A stretch of 64,000 nt of DNA. It comes from Pedobacter cryoconitis. Its GTDB lineage: Bacteria; Bacteroidota; Bacteroidia; Sphingobacteriales; Sphingobacteriaceae. The notes beneath the pieces were generated by a model. The model did not search any database. It was not told where the DNA came from and was given only the letters and a program-made list of their open reading frames with translations. Location: the NCBI RefSeq assembly GCF_014200595.1, contig NZ_JACHCG010000006.1:304682-368681 (forward strand). Direction: 5' to 3'. The position numbers were made by a program, and so were the translations under genes. Of the stretch, positions 7,874 to 16,026 are shown one piece after another (positions within the stretch are counted from its first letter, which is position 1; each line of letters begins with the position of its first letter).

Positions 7874-8538
7874 GCTAGGTTCTATGACCCGGTTATTGGG
7901 AGGTGGAGCACGATTGATCCGCTGGCTGAAATGTATGAGGGCCGTTCACCATATAACTATGGGTTGAATAATCCAATTAGATTTACTGACCCTGATGGAA
8001 TGGCTGTAGAGGATCAGCAAGAGGATCCTCCTAAAAAGAAAACAATCCAGTTGAAGGAGGTAAATATAACGGCTTCAAGAAGGACGGGTACTGCTAGTAT
8101 TGCACTCCCTTTAACAAGACCAATTTCTCTTCCAGGATCAAGAATAAGTGCGCCAGCTGCACCAAACCCTTTTACCTTGTTTCTTGCTTTAGTATTTTGG
8201 CCGAACAATATGAATGATCCATCAAGTGATCATGTTCCAAATCTATTTTACTTTCAAATAATAAAACTGTAGATGATTTAAAAGCAGATTCAGAACGAAT
8301 TAAAATAAAGAATCAGAAATCTAATGAATTCTATAAGAGAGAAGGCGGTATAGAACAAGCTGATAAGGATTTTGATTCTCTTGGACCATCCGATGTCAAG
8401 TCTTATCCTAATGGAACAAGAGTTGGGAAGTTAGCTGATGGATCGAGTATCAATGTTAGGGAGAAGAGTGATGACGGTAGGCCAACTATAGAAATACAGC
8501 ATCCAGATAAGACAAAAACAAAATTCAGATATGAATAG
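7859..8538 (+). pseudogene. RHS core fragment with frameshifted toxin tip, cassette 5
   Basis: The RHS core ([35 protein letters not shown]) continues in one frame to a stop at 8270-8272. The matching toxin tail continues in another frame from about 8250 to TAG at 8536-8538: [49 protein letters not shown] and RPTIEIQHPD. That tail is a familiar polymorphic-toxin ending (NGTRVGKLPDG...VR...PTLEIQ). Adding one T to the TTTT run at 8246-8249 joins both halves, so a one-base deletion has broken the gene. The first usual start is ATG at 7931. The immunity gene starts 8 bases inside the tail. Confidence 0.75.
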
Positions 8539-8917
8539 TGAAAACATAAAAAAATGGGAACCAGTACATCTTATACCTAATCAACTATATATAGATAGTA
8601 TAATAGATGATCATTTAGGGTTGACAATTGTTGCTAGAGGAGAGGATAGTGATGATGCCTTATCTATATGGTTTAGATCGGTTTTGTCTTATCAAAGCGT
8701 TGATGAAACATGTACGCTAAAAAGATTAGAGGATTTCCCTATCTTAAGTACTCAGTGGCCTTTATTTATTTCAAGTAAATCTAGCTATATAGATTGGATC
8801 GTTGAGCAGAGTTATCAAATAGTCGATTTAGAAGAGGTTATTAATTACATAATTACGCATGGAGATGGTATAATTGATGTAATTAGTAATGATCCTCCAG
8901 AAATTAAATGGATATAA
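8531..8917 (+). CDS. Putative immunity protein of cassette 5
   Basis: A 128-aa soluble acidic protein whose ATG lies 8 bases before the stop of the frameshifted toxin tail. Its centre and C-terminus (WFRSVLSYQSVDE, WPLFISSKSSYIDWIVEQS, then IDVISNDPPEIKW) fit a pattern seen in small proteins beside contact-dependent toxins: S-Y-R-x-DE, then W-lf-x-S-Yi-W, then DV-s-x-PP. It is intact although its toxin is broken. Assigned on context plus that recollection; no formal family name given. Confidence 0.6.
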   Translation: MNSENIKKWEPVHLIPNQLYIDSIIDDHLGLTIVARGEDSDDALSIWFRSVLSYQSVDETCTLKRLEDFPILSTQWPLFISSKSSYIDWIVEQSYQIVDLEEVINYIITHGDGIIDVISNDPPEIKWI

Positions 8918-8948
8918 CCGTAAATGGCAGTACCCAGAAAACTGCCTA

Positions 8949-8976
8949 AAAGCCCGGGTCATTTGATCCGGGCTTT
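8949..8976. terminator. Hairpin terminator, AAGCCCG family, copy 2
   Basis: AAAGCCCGGGTC-ATTT-GATCCGGGCTTT, a 12-bp stem with one G-T pair, then TTGTTGTT. It ends the cassette 5 transcript and also faces the minus-strand regulator remnant, so it may work in both directions. Confidence 0.8.
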
Positions 8977-8980
8977 GTTG

Positions 8981-9247
8981 TTATTTGGCGTTATAAGTTT
9001 TCTTCGTTTTGTAATCCCTGATGATCAGGTCCATATAATGAAAGATGTGCTGCTTTTCACTTTCAGGAAGTGTTTCAAGTTCATCAAGCCTTTTGATCAT
9101 TTCTTTATCATAAGAGGCATTGGGGCCTTGGCCCAGTAAATAATCTACAGAGACCTGGAATGCTTTGGCCCTGTGACCATGCTTTGCGCTCTCATAGTTC
9201 TGCACCTTCAAAGTAGAATCTCCAACAAAAAAGCCAAACAAGTCCAA
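8981..9247 (-). pseudogene. 5'-truncated XRE-type regulator
   Basis: The longest of the regulator remnants, open for 88 codons from a TTG: the end of the helix-turn-helix (FVGDSTLKVQNYE), the following helices (AFQVSVDYLLGQG) and an acidic C-terminal helix (EMIKRLDELETLPESEKQ ... HYMDLII). A complete XRE protein would have about 25-30 more N-terminal residues. In-frame upstream codons give only VYWL and then a stop, where sequence shared with the RHS junction begins. So the first helices of the DNA-binding domain are missing and the gene is probably not functional. Confidence 0.65.
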
Positions 9248-9368
9248 CCAGTAAACTCAAATAAAGCAGTAACTTTACGGGAAAGGAAAGTTCTTTATAG
9301 CACTGAAAAAGTGCGGCCAGCAAATCCGGCAAACCTAAAAAAAGTTGCATAAAGGAGTACGATTATGG
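9193..9368 (+). repeat. Intercassette junction repeat, copy D
   Basis: Shares the segment from the truncated regulator start through FTGKE, in-frame TAG and TGA, to the RHS core with copies A and C. The regulator part to its left differs from A and C, so the copies share a breakpoint but carry different regulator bodies. Confidence 0.7.
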
Positions 9369-10002
9369 GGCGAGGTTCTATGATCCGGTTATCGGAAGAT
9401 GGAATGTTGTAGATCCGCTCTCTGAGAAGATGAGATGGCATTCTCCTTATAATTATGCATTTAATAATCCAATTAGATTTGTTGATCCGGATGGAATGGC
9501 ACCGGAGCAATCTGGTCCAGGGCCTCGCTCTAAAAAAGAGAAAAATTATACAGGAGTAATAACGTTGGGAGGACAATTTGTCGGTGATATTAAAACTCCA
9601 TTTGGAAAATTAGGTTTTGAAATCAATGCTGCTGGATTTGACCTAATTGGAGTTAGGGATAATAAATTTGTGTTTTTTGAAGGGAAAAAGCAGGCAATAG
9701 GAATATCTGGGGTTGTTGCAAGTGCTAAAGCGGAAAGGACATTTAGTGAAAAGACTACAGGTGATGGGCAAGTTGAAAGAACTACAACGACAACTGCTGG
9801 TGCTGGAATAGGGAGTAGATCAGTTTCAAAAGAAAAGGTTGAGGTTTCAAATGTTGATTATCTGACTGGAAAAACTACCACAACAGTTACTAGTGAGAAA
9901 ATGGTGCAAAAAGAGAGCTGGGGAATAAACATTGCTGCTATAATTGGACTTGAAATTTCTAGGGATGTTATTTTAAAAGGACCAGATTTAAAGAAGAAAT
10001 AA
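9355..10002 (+). CDS. RHS core fragment with beta-rich C-terminal tip, cassette 6
   Basis: The core ([43 protein letters not shown]) is almost identical at DNA level to cassette 4 over about 140 bases. The first usual start is ATG at 9430. The tip is about 160 residues, rich in Gly, Thr and alternating hydrophobic residues ([47 protein letters not shown]). That suggests beta strands with a hydrophobic end ([14 protein letters not shown]). No catalytic motif is visible. The membrane immunity protein downstream argues for a membrane-acting toxin (inference). An in-frame stop precedes the core, so it is an orphan cassette. Confidence 0.65.
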   Translation, partial: EYDYGARFYDPVIGRWNVVDPLSEKMRWHSPYNYAFNNPIRFVDPDGMAPEQSGPGPRSKKEKNYTGVITLGGQFVGDIKTPFGKLGFEINAAGFDLIGVRDNKFVFFEGKKQAIGISGVVASAKAERTFSEKTTGDGQVERTTTTTAGAGIGSRSVSKEKVEVSNVDYLTGKTTTTVTSEKMVQKESWGINIAAIIGLEISRDVILKGPDLKKK

Positions 10003-10005
10003 AAT

Positions 10006-10464
10006 ATGAATTATTTATTAAAAATTAAGCATTGGCAGTTGCTGGCAATAATGCTTTTACCAACAATGTTTTTAGACTCATTTGCTTCTGAAGATATGAG
10101 TATCTGGAGCTTAATCGGCTCGATCTGGTTACTTATTGTTTATCTGCTATGGCTTTATTCAGTTGGAAATGTTGAATACGAAGGAAAGCGGAATGTAACA
10201 ACATTTCAAGCTTGTTTCTTATATTCAATTATTTACTGTGTTTTTATATTGTATGCATATAATATAGACAGAACTGATTTTCCGTATTGGCATATTCCAA
10301 TACATTTACTAGCATTGATTGCATCTTTCTATATTTTGTATTTTGCCACAAATACTTTTGTCTCTTTTAGAAAATTAAGAGGTGAGAAGGAAATGGATTT
10401 TTTTTCAACCTTTATTGCTTTCTGGTTTTTTCCTATTGGTGTTTTTTTATATAGCCAAAATTAA
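10006..10464 (+). CDS. Multi-pass membrane immunity protein of cassette 6
   Basis: A 152-aa protein starting three bases after the toxin stop. It has four or five hydrophobic segments at about residues 10-25, 33-52, 67-86, 95-115 and 133-150, with a short charged loop (RKLRGEKEMDF) before the last. There is no cleavable signal peptide or enzyme motif. Size, topology and position fit an inner-membrane immunity protein. The transcript ends at the hairpin at 10555. Confidence 0.6.
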   Translation: MNYLLKIKHWQLLAIMLLPTMFLDSFASEDMSIWSLIGSIWLLIVYLLWLYSVGNVEYEGKRNVTTFQACFLYSIIYCVFILYAYNIDRTDFPYWHIPIHLLALIASFYILYFATNTFVSFRKLRGEKEMDFFSTFIAFWFFPIGVFLYSQN

Positions 10465-10554
10465 ATGAAGCTATTAATGCTAAGAATAGAGTAAGAAAAG
10501 TTTAGGTAAACTGAGAAGAGGGGGCTTGTCCTTGTTTCTATTCTAAATTATATA

Positions 10555-10584
10555 AAAGCCCGCGATCGTTTTTATCCGGGCTTT
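10555..10584. terminator. Hairpin terminator, AAGCCCG family, copy 3
   Basis: AAAGCCCGCGAT, a short T-rich loop, then ATCCGGGCTTT and TTGTTG. Same design and position (after an immunity gene, before a minus-strand XRE tail) as the copies at 4489 and 8949. Confidence 0.75.
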
Positions 10585-10591
10585 GTTGTGT

Positions 10592-10728
10592 TTACTGTCC
10601 GTAAGCTTTTCTGGCTTTAGCGTCCCTTAGAAAGGTATCTATGATGTTAAATAGAATGGCCCTGGTATCCTGGTCTAAGACCTGTATATCTTCTAATCGC
10701 TTAAGTGTGTCTTTGTCATAAGCAGCAT
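10592..10728 (-). pseudogene. XRE-regulator tail remnant
   Basis: The minus strand reads AAYDKDTLKRLEDIQVLDQD, then TRAILFNIIDTFLRDAKARK, AYGQ and a stop. This is the C-terminal helix region of the same regulator group as 8981-9247 (ASYDKEMIKRLDELETL there). The helix-turn-helix is missing: at 10731 the RHS junction repeat begins. Confidence 0.6.
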
Positions 10729-10730
10729 GC

Positions 10731-10823
10731 TTACGGGAAAGGAAAGTTCTTTAAAGCACTGAAAAAGTACAGCCAATAAGTCCGGCAAACCTAAAAAAAG
10801 TTGCGTAAGGGAGTACGATTATG
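10731..10823 (+). repeat. Intercassette junction repeat, copy F (short)
   Basis: Begins at the TTACGGGAAAGGAA (FTGKE) segment and continues to the EYDY codons, matching the right half of copies A, C and D with more substitutions. The left part carrying the regulator start is absent. Confidence 0.7.
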
Positions 10824-10943
10824 AGACTCTTTTCTATAATCAGGAGAGTTCAAGGAGGAATTTAGTGATCCTCTGGCAGAAAATATTTCTCTAAAAATCA
10901 TTATAATTATGTGGATAATAATCATAACTGTAAGATTGAATAA
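10811..10943 (+). pseudogene. Decayed RHS core relic 1
   Basis: EYDY is followed by degenerate sequence still alignable with a core: GATCCTCTGGCAGAAAA (DPLAE) and CATTATAATTATGTGGATAA (HYNYVDNN), but with frame changes and stops. No toxin or immunity gene follows. Confidence 0.6.
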
Positions 10944-11507
10944 ACGATTATATATCTCTTTAAACTATCGTCGCATACATAGGCTCATAGCCTACCGGAC
11001 TATTCAGTTTAAGATGTAAAAACGCATTGGGGCAGAACGTGTCAGAAGGATTTATTACTAACAGTTTATCGATTTTATTCCATGCGTTTTTTATTTATAT
11101 AAATGTACGACAGTTTATTTTGTATTCTCTAATAGGACATTTCGATACAATAAATCCACCAGCAGATAAGAATAAATAAATCAATTAATCAAATCTCACA
11201 TTTCATGTAAATACATAAATTGTTTCTTATGTTTGTGTTTTTGTTATTTCAATGAAAAAAGCACATCTAGTATCTAAATGATTTATCCAGAAAAAACTAC
11301 TTTCTTTTAATCTAGTGTATGCAATAGTTAAGCATTTTGATTACATCGAATTACATTATTTGCTGGTCACCTCTGATACGGGGGCTATCATATTTAATTT
11401 TTTAACCATCTAAATATCTGGAATGTTGTCGCCTGTTATGGTCATCAAAGACTATAACAGGGTTATTACAATTCACTCTGGTATATATTCTGAATTCTTT
11501 AATAAAA
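10944..11507. other. Non-coding stretch with a second decayed RHS core
   Basis: About 560 AT-rich bases without a plausible gene. At 11104-11180 the bases align with the [15 protein letters not shown] part of an RHS core (CTAATAGGACATTTCGATAC against CGGTAATAGGGCGTTTCAATACG in cassette 1) but contain stops. Nothing else recognised; the promoter of the large RHS gene should lie near its right end. Confidence 0.45.
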
Positions 11508-14500
11508 ATGAAAAAAATAATTGTTCTACTTTCTTTTATGGCTGCAGTAAAATGTTTTGGTCAGACAACCCAAACGTCGTTGATTAGTTTTAAAACCCCT
11601 GAAGTTAACGCTTTTAACAGACTAATTGAAGTCCCCATCTCCCAATATACTGGCGTGCCAAATATTAGTATTCCATTATATGAAATCAATATAAAAGGAG
11701 TAAATATTCCAATAAAATTGGACTATCATGCTGGAGGGATCAGGGTTGATCAGGATGCAACCTGGGTAGGACTTGGCTGGAACTTAAGTTATGGTGGTGA
11801 AATATCAAGGAAGGTAAGAGGTATTCCTGATGAGTATTATTATCTTGAAGCTGGAACAAAACCGGGTTTTGGAGTCGATTATTTTATGAAATTGCCGAAC
11901 ATTGGTCCAGTAGGGAACGCTGAGAATCAAGATATGAGACAGGAAACTATCAAGATGGCTAAGTTTGGTAATACTGATTTTATGCCAGATGAGTTTTACT
12001 ATTCTGTTTTAGGTAATTCGGGTAGGTTTATGTTTAATCAACTGGAAAACAAGTTTATTTTATTTCCTAAAGATGATATCTTGATTACGAAATATGCAGG
12101 ATCTGCCCGCAAACTTGATTCTTGGAATTTAAAATTACCTGATGGGATCTCTGTTGACTTTGGTAAAGAGGGGTATACTGGGCAAGAAGGCAGAGTTATG
12201 GCTTCACCGGCAACTATAGTCAACAGCTGGCGAATTAAAAGTGTCAGAAATAATTATAATGATAGTATTACTTATAGTTACGATAACTTCAGCTACAGAA
12301 TGGATAAGATTTCTGGACAGGAATATAAAATTCATAGCGTATACCCTAGTACAAATGAAACATTCACTTCAAATACTTTATATAGTGATAGCAGATTAAA
12401 AACCATTACTTTTCCTGGTGGAAAAATGGAATTTGTTTTAGGCGAAAGTAAAAGAGAAGATATGCCTGGTTCATATCTTAGTGAAATTAATATATATAAT
12501 CTTCAAAATATACTAGTAAAAAATATCAGGTTTAACTATGATTACTTCAATGGTGATTCCTATGAAATACTATCGATGGTCAATCCGTTAATTTCAAATA
12601 CAGTTTCTGATGGGTATAAGAACAAGAGACTTAAGCTTAATAGTATCAGTATAAAATCTGGCGTTGATAAACCAGTTAATTATGTCTTCGATTATTATAC
12701 TCAGGACAAAATGCCTTCTAAATATTCATTTTCGCAAGATCATTGGGGGTTTTATAATGGAATACCTAACATGCTCAGGTCAGGATTTATACCTAATCTG
12801 GATGCTCGTTTTCAAGGTGGAGATCGCAGTGTAAAGCCAGATTATAGTAATGTCTTTACTTTAAAAAGTATTGTTTATCCAGAGGGGGGAAAATCAGAAT
12901 TTATTTACGAAAATAATACAGCAGGGATCCAGGATATACCTTCATATTTACTTCAGACCTATCAGGATGATAATTTTACTGAAAAGATTGCGGGCGTTTC
13001 TGTGAGTAGTTATAGTAGAAATACGCATCAGACTACTCCCACTAAAATAGAAGATCGTACAAGATTTTTTACTAAACGTTTCACTATAGCCAACGGAGCA
13101 TACCCAGTTCTTAATAACACTGGATGGAGTGTCTTTACCAATTTTGGCATATCTGAACTTGAAAATAACACTGGTTATAATGAAGATAATGTGTATTTTT
13201 CTTTAGAAAGAGTTAATTCTGACGGAACAAAAACTTTAATTAAATCATTTAATACTACACCAAAAAATTTTAGTAGAGGAATGAAAAGAAATGGCGTAGA
13301 TACTGCACAATTGATAATGTCTCCCGGAACATTTGAATTGACAGCCATAGTAAGATATTTGAATGCAGTTAACTCACCTGCGGATATGCAGCCCTATAAT
13401 TTATATTTTGCAGTTAAATGGCGAGAGTTAGATCCATTAAAAAACATGATTAATGTTGGTGGATTGCGTATTAAGGATATTAATTATTATGATTCTGATA
13501 ATACTCGGATAAAAAAGAAAAGTTATAAATACATAAATCCGAATCTCGATTCTGCATTGCCAGAACGTACTTCAGGTCGCCTTTCCTCTTTTCCTCAGTA
13601 TATTCAGTTTAAAATGAATGTTGTAGATAAGCCGCGAAATATTTATGATTGGATAGCCAGTATTGGGTCTAATTCGGTTTTACCATTGGAAACAACTTCG
13701 GGATCATATGCTGGTTACGAATATGTGGACGAGTATGATGTTGATTTTCTTCATCCTAAAAATGACTTAAAGACTTCATATCATTTTTCATATGTTCAAC
13801 CTTATTTTAGTGAATTCTATGCTTTCAGAGCAAATGGAATTTCAGATTCAAAGGAATGGGCGAGAGGGAAGCTTTTATATAAAAATGTATATAATAAAAA
13901 TGCTATAGTCAAAAGTGAAGTGTTTGGTTATAATTACTGGTCACCACATTTAAGCAACGATACGAAAGAGGATTATGTGGAGGAAATTAATACTGATTTG
14001 ATTAGTTTTCAGCAGGTTAAAGCGTCTTGTATGTGTAATTCTGAAATGCCTTTTCCAGATGATTTTTACGACGTGAATTTAGAAACAAATGTGAATTGTG
14101 TGATCTTTCATTATGGTGCTTTTGATAATCATGTTATGTCAGAAGCTCATAAACCTGATCCAAACGGCTCAATTCCCGGCTTGACATGTGATTACTATAC
14201 AAGAGTTCCCTATTTCAGACATACCACAGCGTTTGATAAAATGAAGTCAAAAACGATTACGAGTTATGATTTAAATGGTGAAAATCCTATCGTACAGATC
14301 GAAAATTACAATTACGAAAGTACCCCAGTTCATTATCAATTAACTAAAACTACAAGTGATGGAAGTGCAGGCTCAACTATCAGTTTGGTTAATAAATATC
14401 CTCTTGATTTAAGTCTGAATGGCGCTGCTGAAACAGGAAGACTCAAATTAATCAATAACCATCAGATAAATGCTTTACTGTCTCAATCGAAGATGAAAAA

Positions 14501-15023
14501 TGATCGCACAGATATCATTAAAACAGATTATAAGGTAGATGCTGTCACGGATCTGGTTGTTCCCGCTTTGACAAAGACTAATACATTTAATAATGCAGAT
14601 GAAATACGGGATGTGTATTATAGGTATGATAACAAGGGGAATGTGCTCTCAATGGGTAAGGAAAGTGGATTGATTATAAATTATATCTGGAGCTATAATG
14701 GACAATATCCAATTGCCGAAATTAAAAATGCTGATTACTCAATAATAGAATCTACATTGGGGAAAAGTAGTCTGGAAACTTTTAGTAAATCGACTCCTGA
14801 TAAAGCTGCTGTAGATGGTTTTCTTGAGAAATTAAAAGCGGCATTACCAAATGCACAGATTACAAGTTACGTTTATAATCCATTGGTAGGTTTGGTAAGT
14901 CAAACTGATGCAAAAGGGCTGACTACTTATTTTGAATATGATAATTTACAACGGTTAAAACATATTAAGGATCAGTTCGGGAATATTATTAAAAGATATG
15001 ATTACCACTATAAAACGCAATAG
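11508..15023 (+). CDS. Secreted RHS/YD-repeat shell protein without toxin tip
   Basis: A 1171-aa protein with a signal peptide (MKKIIVLLSFMAAVKCFGQ). The N-terminus is the conserved Bacteroidota RHS-associated start (VPISQYTGVPNISIPLYEIN, DYHAGGIRVDQDATWVGLGW). A long beta-rich middle follows, and YD-type repeats appear towards the end (YRYDNKGNVLSM; TTYFEYDNLQRLKHIKDQFG). It stops at IIKRYDYHYKTQ, before any RHS core, DPDG pretoxin motif or tip. RHS shells normally enclose a C-terminal toxin; this one ends where the core would start. It may be the shell half whose tip was split off or lost, or a two-gene RHS arrangement. It lies downstream of the cassettes rather than upstream as expected for donor tips. 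Terminator at 15043. Confidence 0.85.
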   Translation: MKKIIVLLSFMAAVKCFGQTTQTSLISFKTPEVNAFNRLIEVPISQYTGVPNISIPLYEINIKGVNIPIKLDYHAGGIRVDQDATWVGLGWNLSYGGEISRKVRGIPDEYYYLEAGTKPGFGVDYFMKLPNIGPVGNAENQDMRQETIKMAKFGNTDFMPDEFYYSVLGNSGRFMFNQLENKFILFPKDDILITKYAGSARKLDSWNLKLPDGISVDFGKEGYTGQEGRVMASPATIVNSWRIKSVRNNYNDSITYSYDNFSYRMDKISGQEYKIHSVYPSTNETFTSNTLYSDSRLKTITFPGGKMEFVLGESKREDMPGSYLSEINIYNLQNILVKNIRFNYDYFNGDSYEILSMVNPLISNTVSDGYKNKRLKLNSISIKSGVDKPVNYVFDYYTQDKMPSKYSFSQDHWGFYNGIPNMLRSGFIPNLDARFQGGDRSVKPDYSNVFTLKSIVYPEGGKSEFIYENNTAGIQDIPSYLLQTYQDDNFTEKIAGVSVSSYSRNTHQTTPTKIEDRTRFFTKRFTIANGAYPVLNNTGWSVFTNFGISELENNTGYNEDNVYFSLERVNSDGTKTLIKSFNTTPKNFSRGMKRNGVDTAQLIMSPGTFELTAIVRYLNAVNSPADMQPYNLYFAVKWRELDPLKNMINVGGLRIKDINYYDSDNTRIKKKSYKYINPNLDSALPERTSGRLSSFPQYIQFKMNVVDKPRNIYDWIASIGSNSVLPLETTSGSYAGYEYVDEYDVDFLHPKNDLKTSYHFSYVQPYFSEFYAFRANGISDSKEWARGKLLYKNVYNKNAIVKSEVFGYNYWSPHLSNDTKEDYVEEINTDLISFQQVKASCMCNSEMPFPDDFYDVNLETNVNCVIFHYGAFDNHVMSEAHKPDPNGSIPGLTCDYYTRVPYFRHTTAFDKMKSKTITSYDLNGENPIVQIENYNYESTPVHYQLTKTTSDGSAGSTISLVNKYPLDLSLNGAAETGRLKLINNHQINALLSQSKMKNDRTDIIKTDYKVDAVTDLVVPALTKTNTFNNADEIRDVYYRYDNKGNVLSMGKESGLIINYIWSYNGQYPIAEIKNADYSIIESTLGKSSLETFSKSTPDKAAVDGFLEKLKAALPNAQITSYVYNPLVGLVSQTDAKGLTTYFEYDNLQRLKHIKDQFGNIIKRYDYHYKTQ

Positions 15024-15042
15024 GGGCAGTCTGAAATCATAA

Positions 15043-15079
15043 AAAGAGGTGATCGGTTTTTAAAATTGATCACCTCTTT
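15043..15079 (+). terminator. Rho-independent terminator of the RHS gene
   Basis: A perfect 12-bp stem, AAAGAGGTGATC / GATCACCTCTTT, with a 13-base T-rich loop, 20 bases after the RHS stop codon. Confidence 0.9.
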
Positions 15080-15106
15080 CAGTTTTAAGATATTTCCAAT
15101 ACGCTA

Positions 15107-15310
15107 TTAGTTATAGTTAACGGTAATACTGAAAGGAGGAGTGGCGGTCAATGTATTTGCTGTTGCTGATAATATGCCCAATATAGAAATTCTCATACCT
15201 GAGGGAGTTAAAATAGTAGAATGTTCATTTAAGCAGGAGACTTATGTAAAACTGGAGATGAATTGTTTACTCTGGCTGCATCGTTAAGAGTAAGGGGCGC
15301 TGTACAGGAA
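15107..15310 (-). pseudogene. Possible DUF4402-type protein remnant
   Basis: The minus strand ends TPPFSITVNYN and a stop at 15107, the usual C-terminal strand of DUF4402 surface proteins (FTVTVNY). Farther upstream, in another frame, CTAPLTLNDAARVNNSSP reads like coding sequence. No complete gene is present, so this is at most a decayed copy. Confidence 0.35.
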
Positions 15311-15387
15311 GAAAACCATTGTTTGTATAACAAAAGATTGAAGGTCTGCCTCTGTATTTTAATCCATATTATTAGAGTAATAACAAT

Positions 15388-15433
15388 CAAATGTATTAAA
15401 AATGGAATATATATTCCATTTTTAATACATTTG
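15388..15433. promoter_or_regulatory. 46-bp perfect palindrome, likely TetR operator
   Basis: The sequence from CAAATGTATTAAAAATGG to its mirror CCATTTTTAATACATTTG is an exact palindrome centred on GGAATATATATTCC. It ends 22 bases before the TetR start codon. The GGAATnnnnATTCC centre recurs at 16027-16040 before the MFS gene. It is probably the autoregulatory operator; as DNA or RNA it could also form a cruciform or hairpin. Confidence 0.75.
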
Positions 15434-15455
15434 TAATCTCAATTGAGAATGTCCT

Positions 15456-16013
15456 ATGAATAAAAGAGAACAAATCTTAAATGCCACACTGAAATTAATC
15501 GTTCAAAAAGGTATTGAATCAACCCCCATGTCAGAAATAGCTAAAGCAGCAGACACAGGGATGGGGGCTATCTATAATTACTTTCCGAATAAAGAAGCTC
15601 TGATCAATGAGTTATACTTTCACTTGAAGACAAAAGAGTCTTCCATAATTGCTGAAGGATATGATAAAAGCCTTTCGATTAAACAACGGTTTGTCTATTT
15701 ATGGAAGAAAATGATGACTTATTTCCTTTCTGAGCCTTTAGATTTCATGTTTTTGGAACAATTCTATTATTCCCCTGCAATTGATCCAAAAGCCAAGCAT
15801 CATGGAAGTTTATACCTCAAAGACCTGGATGAGGTTTATCTCGATGGTCAAAAACAGCAACTAATGAAAGATGGGGATATTAAAGAGTGGATAGGCTTTA
15901 CAAGTGGATCTCTCGTGTCCCTGGTCAAACTGCATCATAGTAATTATATCGCGCTCAGGGAAGAGACCATTGATAATTATATCCAGGCAGCCTGGGACGC
16001 GGTAAAAAACTAA
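15456..16013 (+). CDS. TetR-family transcriptional regulator
   Basis: A 185-aa protein with the TetR DNA-binding domain at residues 1-50: REQILNATLKLIVQKGIEST, PMSEIAKAADTGMGAIYNYF, PNKEALINELYFH. The C-terminal ligand domain is helical and unremarkable in length. Its start lies just right of a 46-bp palindrome, and a matching 14-bp site lies between it and the following MFS gene 42 bases downstream. The standard reading is a repressor of its own gene and of the adjacent exporter, released by the transported compound (family knowledge plus inference). Confidence 0.9.
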   Translation: MNKREQILNATLKLIVQKGIESTPMSEIAKAADTGMGAIYNYFPNKEALINELYFHLKTKESSIIAEGYDKSLSIKQRFVYLWKKMMTYFLSEPLDFMFLEQFYYSPAIDPKAKHHGSLYLKDLDEVYLDGQKQQLMKDGDIKEWIGFTSGSLVSLVKLHHSNYIALREETIDNYIQAAWDAVKN

Positions 16014-16026
16014 ATCTATTAAAAAA

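Noticed and set aside
8924..9139. Plus-strand 71-codon frame
   Set aside because: It covers the terminator and is antisense to the truncated XRE gene at 8981-9247.
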